Below, piece by piece: positions 37,128-45,867 of a stretch of DNA of 64,000 bases. Location: positions 682,001 to 746,000 of the forward strand of contig CAWDZA010000015.1 in NCBI GenBank assembly GCA_963806635.1, in the 5' to 3' direction. Numbering within the stretch: the stretch's first letter is position 1; each line of letters opens with the position of its first letter. The DNA comes from CAVVEQ01 sp963806635 (lineage in GTDB: Bacteria > Chloroflexota > Anaerolineae > Anaerolineales > Anaerolineaceae). The translations under genes and the position numbers were made by a program. The notes below the pieces were generated by a model that searched no databases, had not been told where the DNA came from, and was given only the letters and a program-made list of their open reading frames with translations.

Positions 37128-37418
37128 ATGAGTGTAGTACTTGTATATGTCACTGTAAAACCGGAGAAAGTGACGGAGTTTATCGCCGCCACGCTCGAAA
37201 ACGCCAGGAACAGCCGGCAAGAATCCGGAGTAAAGGCTTTTGACCTCATCCAAGATGAGGAAGACAGGACTAAATTTATCATTTTTGAAGAATACACCGA
37301 TAAAGCCTCAGCCAATCAGCACAAGGACACCCGGCATTACCGGGTTTGGCGAGAAGCGGTGATGGATATGATGGCTGAGCCCCGCAAGGGTGTCTGGTAT
37401 TCACGAGTGGTGGAATGA
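37128..37418 (+). CDS. antibiotic biosynthesis monooxygenase (ABM/YgiN-like) domain protein
   Basis: This 96-residue single-domain protein has the ABM ferredoxin-like fold signature: VYVTVKPEKVTEFIAATLENARNSRQESGVKAFDLIQDEED...FIIFEEYTDKASANQHKDTRHYRVWREAVMDMM. Relatives (LsrG, YgiN) act on small carbonyl or quinone substrates. The start is ATG 37128 with AGGAGG upstream; an earlier TTG has none. Its stop overlaps the start of the Fe-alcohol dehydrogenase gene by four bases, so the two are translated together and likely act in one small-molecule pathway. Confidence 0.85.
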   Translation: MSVVLVYVTVKPEKVTEFIAATLENARNSRQESGVKAFDLIQDEEDRTKFIIFEEYTDKASANQHKDTRHYRVWREAVMDMMAEPRKGVWYSRVVE

Positions 37419-38582
37419 TCATCGGTTCAAAATTTGAGCTCAATCTCCCCGCCAAAGTGATCTTTGAATGCGGTTCGAGATCACAGCTTCCCGGAATCAT
37501 TAATTCCTTCGGGAACAGGGCGTTAATCGTTCATAGTAAAACGCATCCTTTGGTCCCCGGAATTTTAGAATGTCTTGGATCGACTGGAATTGAGATTATT
37601 CCCTTTGGGGTTTCAGGAGAACCGACAACAAAGGTCATTTCGGAATTGCTGACTGCAATCTTTGGAGCCCGAATTGATTGTGTACTCGCTATCGGGGGAG
37701 GGAGCGTCGTCGATACGGGCAAAGCGCTGTCTGCGCTTCTCACTAACCCTGGGGACTTGATGGATTATCTCGAAATCGTTGGTAAAGGTCTTCCGCTACG
37801 TAACTCTCCTACTCCCTTTATCGCTGTACCCACCACATCAGGCACAGGAAGCGAGGTTACAAAAAATGCTGTGCTGGGAGTGCCAGGCGTTCGTATCAAA
37901 GTGAGCCTGCGAAGCCCGATGATGATCCCGCGGGTAGCGCTGATCGATCCCGAATTGGCTGTTTCCATGCCCGCTGCCGTGACCGCCTCCACCGGGATGG
38001 ATGCAATCGTACAATTGATCGAGCCATTCGTGTCGATCAAATCCAATAGTTTTACGGATGCCATATGCAGACAGGGTTTGAAGGCAGCTTCTGGATCTAT
38101 CCATATAGCTTTTCATGATCCCGACTGATCTAAATGCGCGTGTCGCGATGAGTTTTGGGAGCCTTTGCGGAGGATTGGCACTGGCCAACGCAGGACTGGG
38201 AGCTGTTCATGGATTCGCGGGTGTGATCGGAGGCATGTATGCCATCCCTCACGGAACAGTATGCGCTGCGCTGCTGGCAGCAGTGTTGCAGACCAACAAT
38301 AAAGCGCTAATTGCCAGGCAACCCAACAATCCTGTAAGGCAGAAATTCAGCGAATTGGCGGGAATTCTATTAAACACAGATCATGCCGAGTTATCTGAAT
38401 CTGTCAGCTGGGCGCGTGGAAAATGTGAAGAATTCGGTATCCCGAAATTATCCGACCTGGGGGTTAAGAGGAATGAGTTCGATGAGATTTGTGAAAAATC
38501 TGCTGCATCCAGCAGTATGAAAGGGAATCCCATTACCCTGGATTTATCGGAATTGAAAGAAATTCTTCAGCTTTCTTATTAA
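37415..38582 (+). pseudogene. iron-containing alcohol dehydrogenase, one-base frameshift
   Basis: The two halves give a full Fe-ADH of about 388 residues. The first half has the NAD-binding IGGGSVVDTGKALS, PTTSGTGSEVTKNAVLG and MDAIVQLIEPFVS. The second has GLALANAGLGAVHGFAGVIGG and IPHGTVCAALL with metal-binding histidines. The frame breaks at 38124-38126: removing one base of GACTGAT gives ...HDPDDLNARVAMS, as in the family. Members reduce aldehydes or oxidise alcohols with Fe2+ and NAD(P). The break may be a sequence error, since both halves are well conserved. It is translationally coupled to the ABM gene. Confidence 0.85.
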
Positions 38583-38588
38583 ACCCGA

Positions 38589-39428
38589 TCAATTGGTGAA
38601 ATAAGAAATTGCCAGAACACCTGGACCGCTGTGCGTAAGAATCGCCGGTGGAGGAAAAATGATCTTTACATTCTTAATACCCAATTCGGATTTCAATTCA
38701 GAGGCAAGCTTTTCAGCCTCCTGAATTGCATCGCCATGCATGATGATCAGGTGGGCAGAATCATCCCTGGCGCAATCCGCGGTGATCATTTCCTTAATTC
38801 TTAATAATGCTTTTTTCTTCGTCCGCTGCTTTTCCACAGGCTCGATTTGACCATTGCGAAAAGCCAGGATCGGTTTCATATCCAACAATCCGCCTATGAA
38901 TGCAGATGCGGCTCCGATCCTGCCGCCTCGTTTCAGGAATTCGAGCGTATCGACAAGCACCAGAGTACGATTTTTCTGGCTTAATTTCAGAACCTCGGCG
39001 ATGGTTTCATCTGCAGTCATACCGCCCTCAACACATTGGAGCGCGTGTTCAACAACCGTTCCCAACCCCGCTGCCAGAAGCTGGGTATCGACGATCCGAA
39101 TATCAGCCCCAGGGAATTCATTTGCAGCTTTCTCCACGGACTGAAATGTGCCGCTCACCTTGGCTGATGGACAGATCACCAGGGCTGTATCTTTCTTTTC
39201 CGCAATATTTTTGAAAATTGGATTGTATAGGGCAGGGGCTGGGGCAGCTGTTGATGGAAATTCCCGAGAAACCCTGGCTTTTTCCAAAAATTGAATCGCG
39301 TTGATCTCTGAATCGTCGCGGTAGCTTTTCTCACCAAAAATGACGATCTGGGGGAGCAATGGTATCCCCATTTTTTTTGCTTCATCCGGAGAAATACATG
39401 AGAGTGTGTCTGCGATTATTTGGATCAT
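38589..39428 (-). CDS. DegV family fatty acid-binding protein
   Basis: The 279-residue protein (ATG 39428, GGAGAC upstream) has the DegV pattern: IIADTLSCISPDEAKKMGIPLLPQIVIFGEKSYRDD at the start, then STAAPAPALY, ALVICPSAKVSGTFQSVEKAA, IVDTQLLAAGLGTVVEHAL, LVDTLEFLKRGGRIGAASAFIGGLLDMKPIL and a C-terminal HSGPGVLAISYF. DegV/FakB proteins hold a fatty acid for phosphorylation by FakA. No fakA is nearby. The start overlaps the end of the peptidase gene ahead of it by a little less than a helix turn of codons, but spacing does not prove a shared operon. Confidence 0.9.
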   Translation of the reverse strand: MIQIIADTLSCISPDEAKKMGIPLLPQIVIFGEKSYRDDSEINAIQFLEKARVSREFPSTAAPAPALYNPIFKNIAEKKDTALVICPSAKVSGTFQSVEKAANEFPGADIRIVDTQLLAAGLGTVVEHALQCVEGGMTADETIAEVLKLSQKNRTLVLVDTLEFLKRGGRIGAASAFIGGLLDMKPILAFRNGQIEPVEKQRTKKKALLRIKEMITADCARDDSAHLIIMHGDAIQEAEKLASELKSELGIKNVKIIFPPPAILTHSGPGVLAISYFTN

Positions 39429-39443
39429 GATTCGTCTCCTCAA

Positions 39444-40436
39444 TTAGGATTTTTCTGCAAAATCGAACGCGGAGGGGATTTTCTCGATCGCCCGGGCGGC
39501 TCTCGTACCGGATAAAATGGCTTTCTCAACAGCAATGGCGCCATAGGCTCCCACGATGGATACATCTGCATCGCGTGAACCCAGGGAGATCGCGAAAATT
39601 GTATCCCCATCAAACATGGTGTGAGCCGGCCGTACCGTGGTCGCAATTCCATTGTGTGCCATTTGCGCAACCTTATTCGCTTCATCCTTAGTCAACCGTG
39701 AGTTGGTGGCGACCACACCAATTACCGTGTTCTGCCCGGCGGCGAAGGAAACCGTCGTACGTCCAAGCAAGCTTCTCATCGTTTCAAGGGTATCCGCGCG
39801 TGAGAAAGTTTTCGCATTGCTGCCCATCTTCCTCGCCCCGGCTATTATCTGGCGGGATTCAGGATCCCAGACATCGCCAAAGGCATTCACGATCATTAAT
39901 GCTGACACGATCACGCCATTGCCTATGGAAATACTGGCTGTTCCCACACCGGATTTCATTGCGGAGTTTGATCCGAAGATTTTACCCACCGTGGCGCCAG
40001 CACCTGCGCCAAAATTCCCTTCTTGCGGCCGCTCACTCGATGCAAGTAGGCAGGCAGCGTAACCCATCGCAGCGTCCGGACGCACTTTAGAATCACCAAC
40101 AGCAAGATCAAATATCACCGCTGAAGGGACGATCGGGACCTGTGCAACACCGGCGTTAAAACCGACTTTTCTTTCCTCAAGGTATCGCATGACCCCCGAT
40201 GCTGCATCCAATCCAAAAGCGCTGCCGCCGGAGAGCACAACGGCATGGATATGTTCCACCAAATGCATCGGGTGAAGCAGATCAGTCTCACGGGTGCCTG
40301 GCGCGCCACCGCGCTGATCCACCCCGGCGATGGCGCCTTTTTCACACAAGATCACTGTGCAGCCAGTATGTGCTTTTTCGTCCTGAATCTGGCCTACCTT
40401 GACCCCTTTGATATCAACAATAGAATTCGTAAGCAT
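39444..40436 (-). CDS. P1 family (DmpA-type) peptidase
   Basis: The 330-residue protein carries the DmpA/S58 signature: SIVDIKGVKVGQIQDEKAHTGCTVILCEKGAIAGVDQRGGAPGTRETDLL, HAVVLSGGSAFGLDAASGVMRYLEE and the self-cleavage/nucleophile region NFGAGAGATVGK. Later blocks VGVVATNSRLTKDEANKVAQMAHNGIA and MFDGDTIFAIS match. These enzymes self-process and then act as aminopeptidases or amidases. The start is ATG 40436, eight bases after the stop of the zinc-ribbon gene; the open frame begins earlier but inside that gene. Confidence 0.9.
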   Translation of the reverse strand: MLTNSIVDIKGVKVGQIQDEKAHTGCTVILCEKGAIAGVDQRGGAPGTRETDLLHPMHLVEHIHAVVLSGGSAFGLDAASGVMRYLEERKVGFNAGVAQVPIVPSAVIFDLAVGDSKVRPDAAMGYAACLLASSERPQEGNFGAGAGATVGKIFGSNSAMKSGVGTASISIGNGVIVSALMIVNAFGDVWDPESRQIIAGARKMGSNAKTFSRADTLETMRSLLGRTTVSFAAGQNTVIGVVATNSRLTKDEANKVAQMAHNGIATTVRPAHTMFDGDTIFAISLGSRDADVSIVGAYGAIAVEKAILSGTRAARAIEKIPSAFDFAEKS

Positions 40437-40444
40437 GGTGATAA

Positions 40445-41029
40445 TTAAACAGGTTTCTTGCAATTTGGGCAAACCGTATCAGTTTTATTCAATAAATACC
40501 CGCAACTTGGGCAAGTAAATGGTTGAATATCTCCAAGCGGCGCACCACAGGCGATACAGCGTGGTTCACCCGGTGGGTTGGCGGTATTGCAGTACCCGCA
40601 GGTATATCGCTTCAACTTTTCAGATAGTTCAAACCCAGTTCCCAGAGAATGGGCTGTATCCCCGATCACTTTCCAGACTTCATCCACCAATTGCAGGTTT
40701 TGAGCATCCTGAGCAAGATCGTCCAGACGGTGGATCAAGTTGAAAGGGTTGGTCAGGACCGAAAGCAACGTCACCCCCAGGTCCCCAGCAATTCCCAGCC
40801 ATGATTGTTCACCCAGGGAAACAGAAACCCCATCTTCTACAGGTTGAAGGATAACCGTAAGCGCGGTTCGCCCGCCAGCGGAGACAAACCGCGGTGAGGC
40901 TATTTGAACAGTGACCAGACCATTCTGTTCTAATTGTTGAACTTCCAGGTTGCCATTGGAGAAATGGGTGACCAGCGCCTGGCTAAGAGCTTCTGGAGAA
41001 AATGTGCCATGATAAATGCGTTGCTGCAT
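40445..41029 (-). CDS. double zinc-ribbon protein
   Basis: The 194-residue protein has an N-terminal alpha/beta region (about 1-130) and two zinc ribbons at the C-terminus: CGYCNTANPPGEPRCIACGAPL and CPSCGYLLNKTDTVCPNCKKPV. There is no signal peptide. The C-terminal ribbons suggest protein or nucleic-acid binding. The function is unknown. Its ATG at 41029 sits six bases behind a TATAAT box with no ribosome site. The P1 peptidase gene follows after eight bases, so they are co-transcribed. Confidence 0.75.
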   Translation of the reverse strand: MQQRIYHGTFSPEALSQALVTHFSNGNLEVQQLEQNGLVTVQIASPRFVSAGGRTALTVILQPVEDGVSVSLGEQSWLGIAGDLGVTLLSVLTNPFNLIHRLDDLAQDAQNLQLVDEVWKVIGDTAHSLGTGFELSEKLKRYTCGYCNTANPPGEPRCIACGAPLGDIQPFTCPSCGYLLNKTDTVCPNCKKPV

Positions 41030-41035
41030 GGGTAG

Positions 41036-41041
41036 ATTATA
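41036..41041 (-). promoter_or_regulatory. leaderless promoter of the zinc-ribbon/P1 peptidase operon
   Basis: TATAAT on the minus strand, six bases before the ATG at 41029, and no Shine-Dalgarno. Confidence 0.5.
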
Positions 41042-41075
41042 ATCACAAAGCGATTTTTGCTATTGGAGTATACGA

Positions 41076-41693
41076 TTGAACCGAATTAAAGTATCAAAAA
41101 AGGCCTTCAGTGTTTTTCTGCTGATTTCCTTTCTGTTAATTCTTGCCTCCCCGTGGGTTGTTTCCGCCGAGCAAGGAGGCTCAACCGCGCCTACTGTTAC
41201 CGGTACACCCTCTGGCGTAGTAGCCACCGTCCGGATCGACCAGCAGGAAATCCCTAATGTGCGTTCCGGTCCAGGACGCTTTTATCCGAAAATCGGTGTT
41301 CTATTGCCAGGGCAGCAAGTACCTGTGAAAGGGAAATCCGCTGGCGGAGATTGGATCCTGATCGTTTACCCTGGTGTAACCGGGGGAGAGGGGTGGGTCT
41401 ATTCTCCCTATGTTCAACTCACTCCAGGTGAAATTCCAGTTATCGAACCTCCGCCCACTCCCACACCACTCGTAACACAGACAATCAATGCCACCCTGGC
41501 TGCTCAATTTGTGATCACCCCCAATCCAACCCGGATGGATACGTTCACGCCTGCACCGCCTGTGACTATTCCTACCTACACCGATGAATCCGCGAATCTG
41601 ATTCCAGGTGGGGTGCCTATAGGATTGGTAATTCTGGCAATCGCCGGTTTGGGCATTACGGTAGGTGTCTGGGCAGTGATTCAACAGCGCTAA
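41076..41693 (+). CDS. secreted, membrane-anchored bacterial SH3 domain protein
   Basis: The 205-residue protein starts at TTG 41076 (GGAG site). It has a signal peptide (AFSVFLLISFLLILASPWVVSA), then an SH3b domain at about 45-115 (VRIDQQEIPNVRSGPGRFYPKIGVLLPGQQVPVKGKSAGGDWILIVYP in parts, GGEGWVYSPYVQL). A Pro/Thr-rich linker and a C-terminal membrane helix (GLVILAIAGLGITVGVWAVI) follow. SH3b domains often bind cell-wall peptides. It is divergent from the zinc-ribbon gene. Confidence 0.8.
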   Translation: MNRIKVSKKAFSVFLLISFLLILASPWVVSAEQGGSTAPTVTGTPSGVVATVRIDQQEIPNVRSGPGRFYPKIGVLLPGQQVPVKGKSAGGDWILIVYPGVTGGEGWVYSPYVQLTPGEIPVIEPPPTPTPLVTQTINATLAAQFVITPNPTRMDTFTPAPPVTIPTYTDESANLIPGGVPIGLVILAIAGLGITVGVWAVIQQR

Positions 41694-41711
41694 GGCGCAA
41701 GTTCACCCCAA

Positions 41712-41945
41712 TTATTCCTGCTTCTTCCGTTGATCCTCCACATACCGACCGATTACGAAAATAGCCAGAATAATTAACCCGATAGGTATGAAAGCAGAAG
41801 CAAGGCAGATCAATCCAAAGATCGCGGAATTAATACCATAAAAAATTCCAATAAGGATTATCCCGATGGTGAAGGTCAGTAATACACCACCGATAATAAG
41901 GCGGAAAGTGGTTGTTTCTGCGTAACGTCGCAAATCCCTGCGCAT
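41712..41945 (-). CDS. small two-helix membrane protein
   Basis: This 77-residue protein has two hydrophobic segments (about 15-36 and 40-66) with a basic N-terminus (MRRDLRRYAE) and a charged tail (EDQRKKQE). No family is recognised. The start is an ATG with TACAAT six bases upstream, so the mRNA is probably leaderless. It lies between the SH3 gene and smpB, on the opposite strand to both. Confidence 0.6.
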   Translation of the reverse strand: MRRDLRRYAETTTFRLIIGGVLLTFTIGIILIGIFYGINSAIFGLICLASAFIPIGLIILAIFVIGRYVEDQRKKQE

Positions 41946-41951
41946 CTAATC

Positions 41952-41957
41952 ATTGTA
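41952..41957 (-). promoter_or_regulatory. leaderless promoter of the small membrane protein gene
   Basis: TACAAT on the minus strand, six bases before ATG 41945, with no ribosome site. Confidence 0.45.
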
Positions 41958-42002
41958 TCATCCGACCGGTTCAATTCAGGGTCGCCCAATGCCTATGTAT
42001 GT

Positions 42003-42008
42003 TAAAAT
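42003..42008 (+). promoter_or_regulatory. leaderless promoter of smpB
   Basis: TAAAAT six bases before ATG 42015, with only GGCGGG between them. That stretch is too close to the ATG to act as a ribosome site. Confidence 0.45.
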
Positions 42009-42014
42009 GGCGGG

Positions 42015-42464
42015 ATGGGAATCAAGGTGGTCGCAACCAACCGCAAAGCTCTTTTTGAATATTTTTTGATCGAACATTACGAAGCTGGTCTTGAATTACG
42101 TGGTTCGGAAATAAAATCTATACGAGCAAATCATGTCAGTCTGGCGGAGGCATTTGTTCAAATAGAGAACGGTCAGGCATTTCTGGTAGAAGCTCATATT
42201 GCGCCGTTCGAGACCGCCAGTTATTTTAACCACGACCCCAAACGGATGCGGAAATTGTTGCTGCATCGATCCGAGATCCGCGAGCTGGCTATTGCGACCA
42301 AACAAAAGGGAATGACGATCGTTCCGGTGAAGATGTATCTAAAAGAAGGAATCGCCAAATTGGATATTGCCACTGCCAAGGGGAAAAAGCTGTATGACAA
42401 AAGGCACGAAATTGCCAAACGGGATGAACAACGCGATACCATGCGGGAAATGAGACAAAAATAA
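42015..42464 (+). CDS. smpB: SsrA-binding protein SmpB
   Basis: The 149-residue protein shows SmpB motifs: VVATNRKALFEYFLIEHYEAGLELRGSEIKSIR, VSLAEAFVQIENGQAFLVEAHI, NHDPKRMRKLLLHRSEI and the basic C-terminal tail GKKLYDKRHEIAKRDEQRD. It binds tmRNA and brings it to stalled ribosomes. The tmRNA gene is 33 kb away in the same window. The gene begins right after a -10-like TAAAAT and is followed two bases later by the polyprenol kinase-like gene. Confidence 0.97.
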   Translation: MGIKVVATNRKALFEYFLIEHYEAGLELRGSEIKSIRANHVSLAEAFVQIENGQAFLVEAHIAPFETASYFNHDPKRMRKLLLHRSEIRELAIATKQKGMTIVPVKMYLKEGIAKLDIATAKGKKLYDKRHEIAKRDEQRDTMREMRQK

Positions 42465-42466
42465 TC

Positions 42467-43171
42467 ATGCTGCCACTATTTTGGGCTGAAGTTCTCACGT
42501 TTCTGATCGCTCTCGGCTGGCTGCGGTTCATGGATTGGGTGGCACAAAAAGGATATGTCGACAACCGGTTGAGCCGAAAAATCATTCATGTGGGGACAGG
42601 TCCCTTCTTCGTCCTGTGCTGGCTGCTCTTCCCGGATGTTCAGGCTTCCCGTTACCTGGCGGCGATCATTCCTTTGCTTTTTACAGTTCAGTTCGCTTTA
42701 ATTGGGACCGGCGTTATCAAAGACCAGGCCACAGTGGATGCTATTTGCCGGACAGGTAATCCTCGTGAGATGCTCCTTGGGCCGCTCTTTTACGGCGTCG
42801 TTTTCGTAGCTCTAACAATTATTTATTGGACCGATTCTCCAATTGGGATCATCGCCTTGATGCTTATTTGTGGTGGAGACGGCCTGGCCGATATCGTCGG
42901 GTCAAAAGTGAAATCGCCGCATTTACCCTGGGCCAAAGAAAAAACCCTGGCGGGAACAGCAGCAATGTTCCTGGGCGGCTGGGTTTTCACGCTTCTCATG
43001 CTTTTTATTTTCATCTCCGCAGGTGTATTTACTTACTCGTTTTCAGTCATGATCGCACCGGTTACGTTTCTGGTACTTATCGCAACTGTAGTTGAAAGTT
43101 TGCCTTTCCGGGATATCGATAACCTGACGATCCCGGCTGCAGTAATGATCGCGGGTTATTTCTTATTCTAG
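42467..43171 (+). CDS. diacylglycerol/polyprenol kinase-like (SEC59/phytol kinase type) membrane protein
   Basis: The 234-residue protein has about seven membrane segments. RLSRKIIHVGTGPFFVLCWLLFP and the downstream CGGDGLADIVGSKVKSPHLPWAKEKTLAGTAAMFLGG resemble the CTP-dependent kinases of lipid alcohols (dolichol kinase SEC59, phytol kinase VTE5/VTE6) and the CDP-diglyceride synthase superfamily. Which lipid alcohol it uses is unknown. It follows smpB by two bases and precedes the ammonia-lyase gene by eight. Confidence 0.8.
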   Translation: MLPLFWAEVLTFLIALGWLRFMDWVAQKGYVDNRLSRKIIHVGTGPFFVLCWLLFPDVQASRYLAAIIPLLFTVQFALIGTGVIKDQATVDAICRTGNPREMLLGPLFYGVVFVALTIIYWTDSPIGIIALMLICGGDGLADIVGSKVKSPHLPWAKEKTLAGTAAMFLGGWVFTLLMLFIFISAGVFTYSFSVMIAPVTFLVLIATVVESLPFRDIDNLTIPAAVMIAGYFLF

Positions 43172-43179
43172 GCCAATCG

Positions 43180-44730
43180 ATGATCAATATCGACGGAAAA
43201 AACCTCACTCTGGAAAATTGCGAGCGGGTCGCGCGTAGAAATGAATCCATCGCACTCAGTCCAAATGCGATTAAACAGATCGAAGTATCGCACGACAACC
43301 TTCAAAAGCTTATCCGGTCGGGTAGACCAATTTATGGGATAAACACCGGTTTTGGTGTATTCTCCGATCAATCCATCCCGCCTGAGGATATACGCATTCT
43401 GAACCGTAATTTGATTCTCAGTCATGCCGTCGGGACGGGTGAAGCGTTGGATAAGGATATTGTTCGGAATGCTATGTTGATCCGAGCGAATACACTTTCT
43501 AAAGGATTTTCCGGAGTTCGCCCGGAGGTGATCGGTACCCTGGTGGAGATGATCAATAGGGGTGTAACCCCGGTCATCCCTTCCCAGGGTTCATTGGGGT
43601 CATCCGGGGATCTTTGCCAGCTTTCTCATTTGGCGTTGGTCCTTTCCACCGATGCAAACGATCTTGTAAACGAATCCGGGATGGCTGAATTTTCCGACGA
43701 GCTCCTTCCGGGAAAAATAGCCATGAAAAAGGCTGGTATTCAACGCATCATCCTGGAAGCCAAAGAGGGTTTGGCGTTGAATAATGGCGCGACTTTTTCG
43801 GCTGCGATCGGGGCGCTCAGCCTGGTGGATGCCGGAAATCTGCTTGATTTGTCCGTTCTGGCTTTGTCGCTCACACTTGAGGCGTTGCTGGGATGTTCCA
43901 ATGCATTCGATTCACGCATTCATCAAGCCCGAGGTATGGCCGGACAGGAATTGTATGCAGGTTGGATCAGAAATATGATCGCCGGCAGCCATTGGATTGA
44001 CATCACGAATCGGGTTCAGGATGCGTATTCGTTGCGGTGCGCCCCCCAGGTGTGTGGTGCAGTAGTGGATACATACATTTTTGGAAAGGATATATTAACC
44101 CGGGAGCTCAACGCGGCAACAGATAACCCCTTGATTTTTGACCCCGGGGATGCCATTTCAGGGGGTAATTTCCACGGCGAACCCACTGGTCTGGTGATGG
44201 ACTACCTTAAGATCGCCATTTCGGAATTAAGCGCGGTCAGCGAACGCCGCATTTACCGATTACTCGACTCAAATTTGAATGCTGGTTTGCCCGCCATGCT
44301 TGTCAGCCTGGATCAGAAGCCCGGGTTGAATTCGGGATTGATGATGCCGCATTACACCGCAGTCTCGCTCACCCTGGAGAGCCAGGCGCTGGCAAACCCG
44401 GATTCGACCCGCTCCCTGCCAGCCTCAGCCTCCCAGGAAGATCACAATGCAAACTCGCTCACGGCTGCCAGGCATGCCCGAGATGTGATCGAGAATACAT
44501 TCCACGTCCTGGCGATTGAAATATTGACTGCCTGCCAGGCGATAACCATTCGCGAGACGCTTCTTGGTAACCGCATGCTCGGTAAAGGAACCGGGAATTT
44601 TTATCGCATTATCAGGGATCAACTAAATTTCATTCCAACTGACCATCTCTGGCAGGAAGATATCCTGAAGATAAAGACGATTCTCAGGCAGAATGAATTT
44701 CAAGACCAATTGCGTGATTATTTAAAATAA
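43180..44730 (+). CDS. hutH: histidine ammonia-lyase family protein (MIO-type), SSG variant
   Basis: The 516-residue protein matches the HAL/PAL family along its length: YGINTGFG (52-59), LSHAVGTGE, SQGSLGSSGDLCQLSHLALVL, a GLALNNGATFSAAIGAL block, QDAYSLRCAPQVCGAV, AATDNPLIF and SASQEDHNANS. The electrophilic MIO cofactor normally forms from Ala-Ser-Gly; here the tripeptide is Ser141-Ser142-Gly143. Ser in the first position might still cyclise, but activity should not be taken for granted. Histidine to urocanate is the default reaction. No other hut genes are nearby, so another substrate is possible. Confidence 0.85.
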   Translation: MINIDGKNLTLENCERVARRNESIALSPNAIKQIEVSHDNLQKLIRSGRPIYGINTGFGVFSDQSIPPEDIRILNRNLILSHAVGTGEALDKDIVRNAMLIRANTLSKGFSGVRPEVIGTLVEMINRGVTPVIPSQGSLGSSGDLCQLSHLALVLSTDANDLVNESGMAEFSDELLPGKIAMKKAGIQRIILEAKEGLALNNGATFSAAIGALSLVDAGNLLDLSVLALSLTLEALLGCSNAFDSRIHQARGMAGQELYAGWIRNMIAGSHWIDITNRVQDAYSLRCAPQVCGAVVDTYIFGKDILTRELNAATDNPLIFDPGDAISGGNFHGEPTGLVMDYLKIAISELSAVSERRIYRLLDSNLNAGLPAMLVSLDQKPGLNSGLMMPHYTAVSLTLESQALANPDSTRSLPASASQEDHNANSLTAARHARDVIENTFHVLAIEILTACQAITIRETLLGNRMLGKGTGNFYRIIRDQLNFIPTDHLWQEDILKIKTILRQNEFQDQLRDYLK

Positions 44731-44743
44731 CCAGGTTGAATAT

Positions 44744-45826
44744 ATGAAATTTACCAGACGAACTTTTTTACAAAATTCTGCCATGCTGCTAGGCGCATCG
44801 ATAATCCGGCCGCGGATCTTCAGAGACGAAGGGGCTCAGGATTGGCCAAATGGTGTTCCCCTTGGCAGGAATTGCACTTCCGGGAAAATCAATCTCCGGT
44901 CGCGGCCAACGGTGGATAGCGAGATCATTCAGGAAATTTTCGAAGACACTGTCGTTCCTTGGGAAAGGGAGGTTATCGGTGCAGCGCCGCCAGGATTGGT
45001 CAGCCGTAGATGGGTTCAAACTCCAGGTGGATACCTTTACGCGCCATCCGTTCAACCTGTGGTCAACAATCCGAATGTCCCCTTGGACTCTTTGCCGGAT
45101 AATCCTTCCGGGAAAGGCATGTGGGCTGAAGTTACCATTCCGTTTGTCGACCTGGTAATGGCAAACCCTCCTGCCAGGTCGCCCTGGCTCAGTGCGGTTG
45201 AGCACCCGCGGTTGTATTACAGCCAGGTCACCTGGGTGGATGAGATCCGCAAGGATTCTGATGGGAAGATCTATTACCGGATCAATGAAAAATACGGCAA
45301 CCCAGGGGATATTCTTTGGGCAGCCGCGGACGCTTTTCGCTATATCCCACCTGAGGAAATCTCTCCTATCACCCCAGACGTGACGGATAAGAAGGTAGTC
45401 GTGGATACCAATTACCAGACCCTTTCGTGTTATGAGGGGAATAGTGAAGTTTTCTTCTGCCGGATCTCATCCGGGGCAGAATTCAACGCGGCAGGTGAAC
45501 AGGTGGAGAATTGGTCTACACCCCCAGGACCGCATCCCATCTTCCGCAAGCTGGTCTCGATCCACATGAGCGGCGATGCCTCCGGTGCAGGCTGGGATAC
45601 ATCTGGGATCGGATGGACTTGCTTTTTCGCCCAGGGCGGTGTGGCCATCCATTCCACATTTTGGCATAATAACTTCGGGGTTCCTGTCTCGCACGGTTGT
45701 GTAAACGCCAGGGCAGAGGATGCCAAGTGGGTGTTTCGCTGGACCCAACCCGTGGTTCCCTACGATCCAGGTGACGTGACCGTGGGGATGCCCGGCGGTA
45801 CGATCGTCGAAGTGAAAAGAGTCTGA
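44744..45826 (+). CDS. L,D-transpeptidase (YkuD domain), exported by a Tat-type signal
   Basis: The 360-residue protein starts MKFTRRTFLQNSAMLLGASII, a twin-arginine signal. An SH3-like region follows (GKINLRSRPTVDSEIIQE..., around 35-110). The C-terminal YkuD domain has the catalytic HSTFWHNNFGVPVSHGCVNARAEDAKWVF (His and Cys) near residue 300-330. Such enzymes cross-link peptidoglycan or attach proteins to it outside the membrane. It starts 13 bases after the ammonia-lyase gene. Confidence 0.9.
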   Translation: MKFTRRTFLQNSAMLLGASIIRPRIFRDEGAQDWPNGVPLGRNCTSGKINLRSRPTVDSEIIQEIFEDTVVPWEREVIGAAPPGLVSRRWVQTPGGYLYAPSVQPVVNNPNVPLDSLPDNPSGKGMWAEVTIPFVDLVMANPPARSPWLSAVEHPRLYYSQVTWVDEIRKDSDGKIYYRINEKYGNPGDILWAAADAFRYIPPEEISPITPDVTDKKVVVDTNYQTLSCYEGNSEVFFCRISSGAEFNAAGEQVENWSTPPGPHPIFRKLVSIHMSGDASGAGWDTSGIGWTCFFAQGGVAIHSTFWHNNFGVPVSHGCVNARAEDAKWVFRWTQPVVPYDPGDVTVGMPGGTIVEVKRV

Positions 45827-45867
45827 ATCGTTTCCATAATAAGTCAACTCAAAATTACAGGTATTTA

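Noticed and set aside
43180..44730. Histidine-utilisation operon
   Set aside because: Only the ammonia-lyase is present. No hutU, hutI or hutG is nearby.
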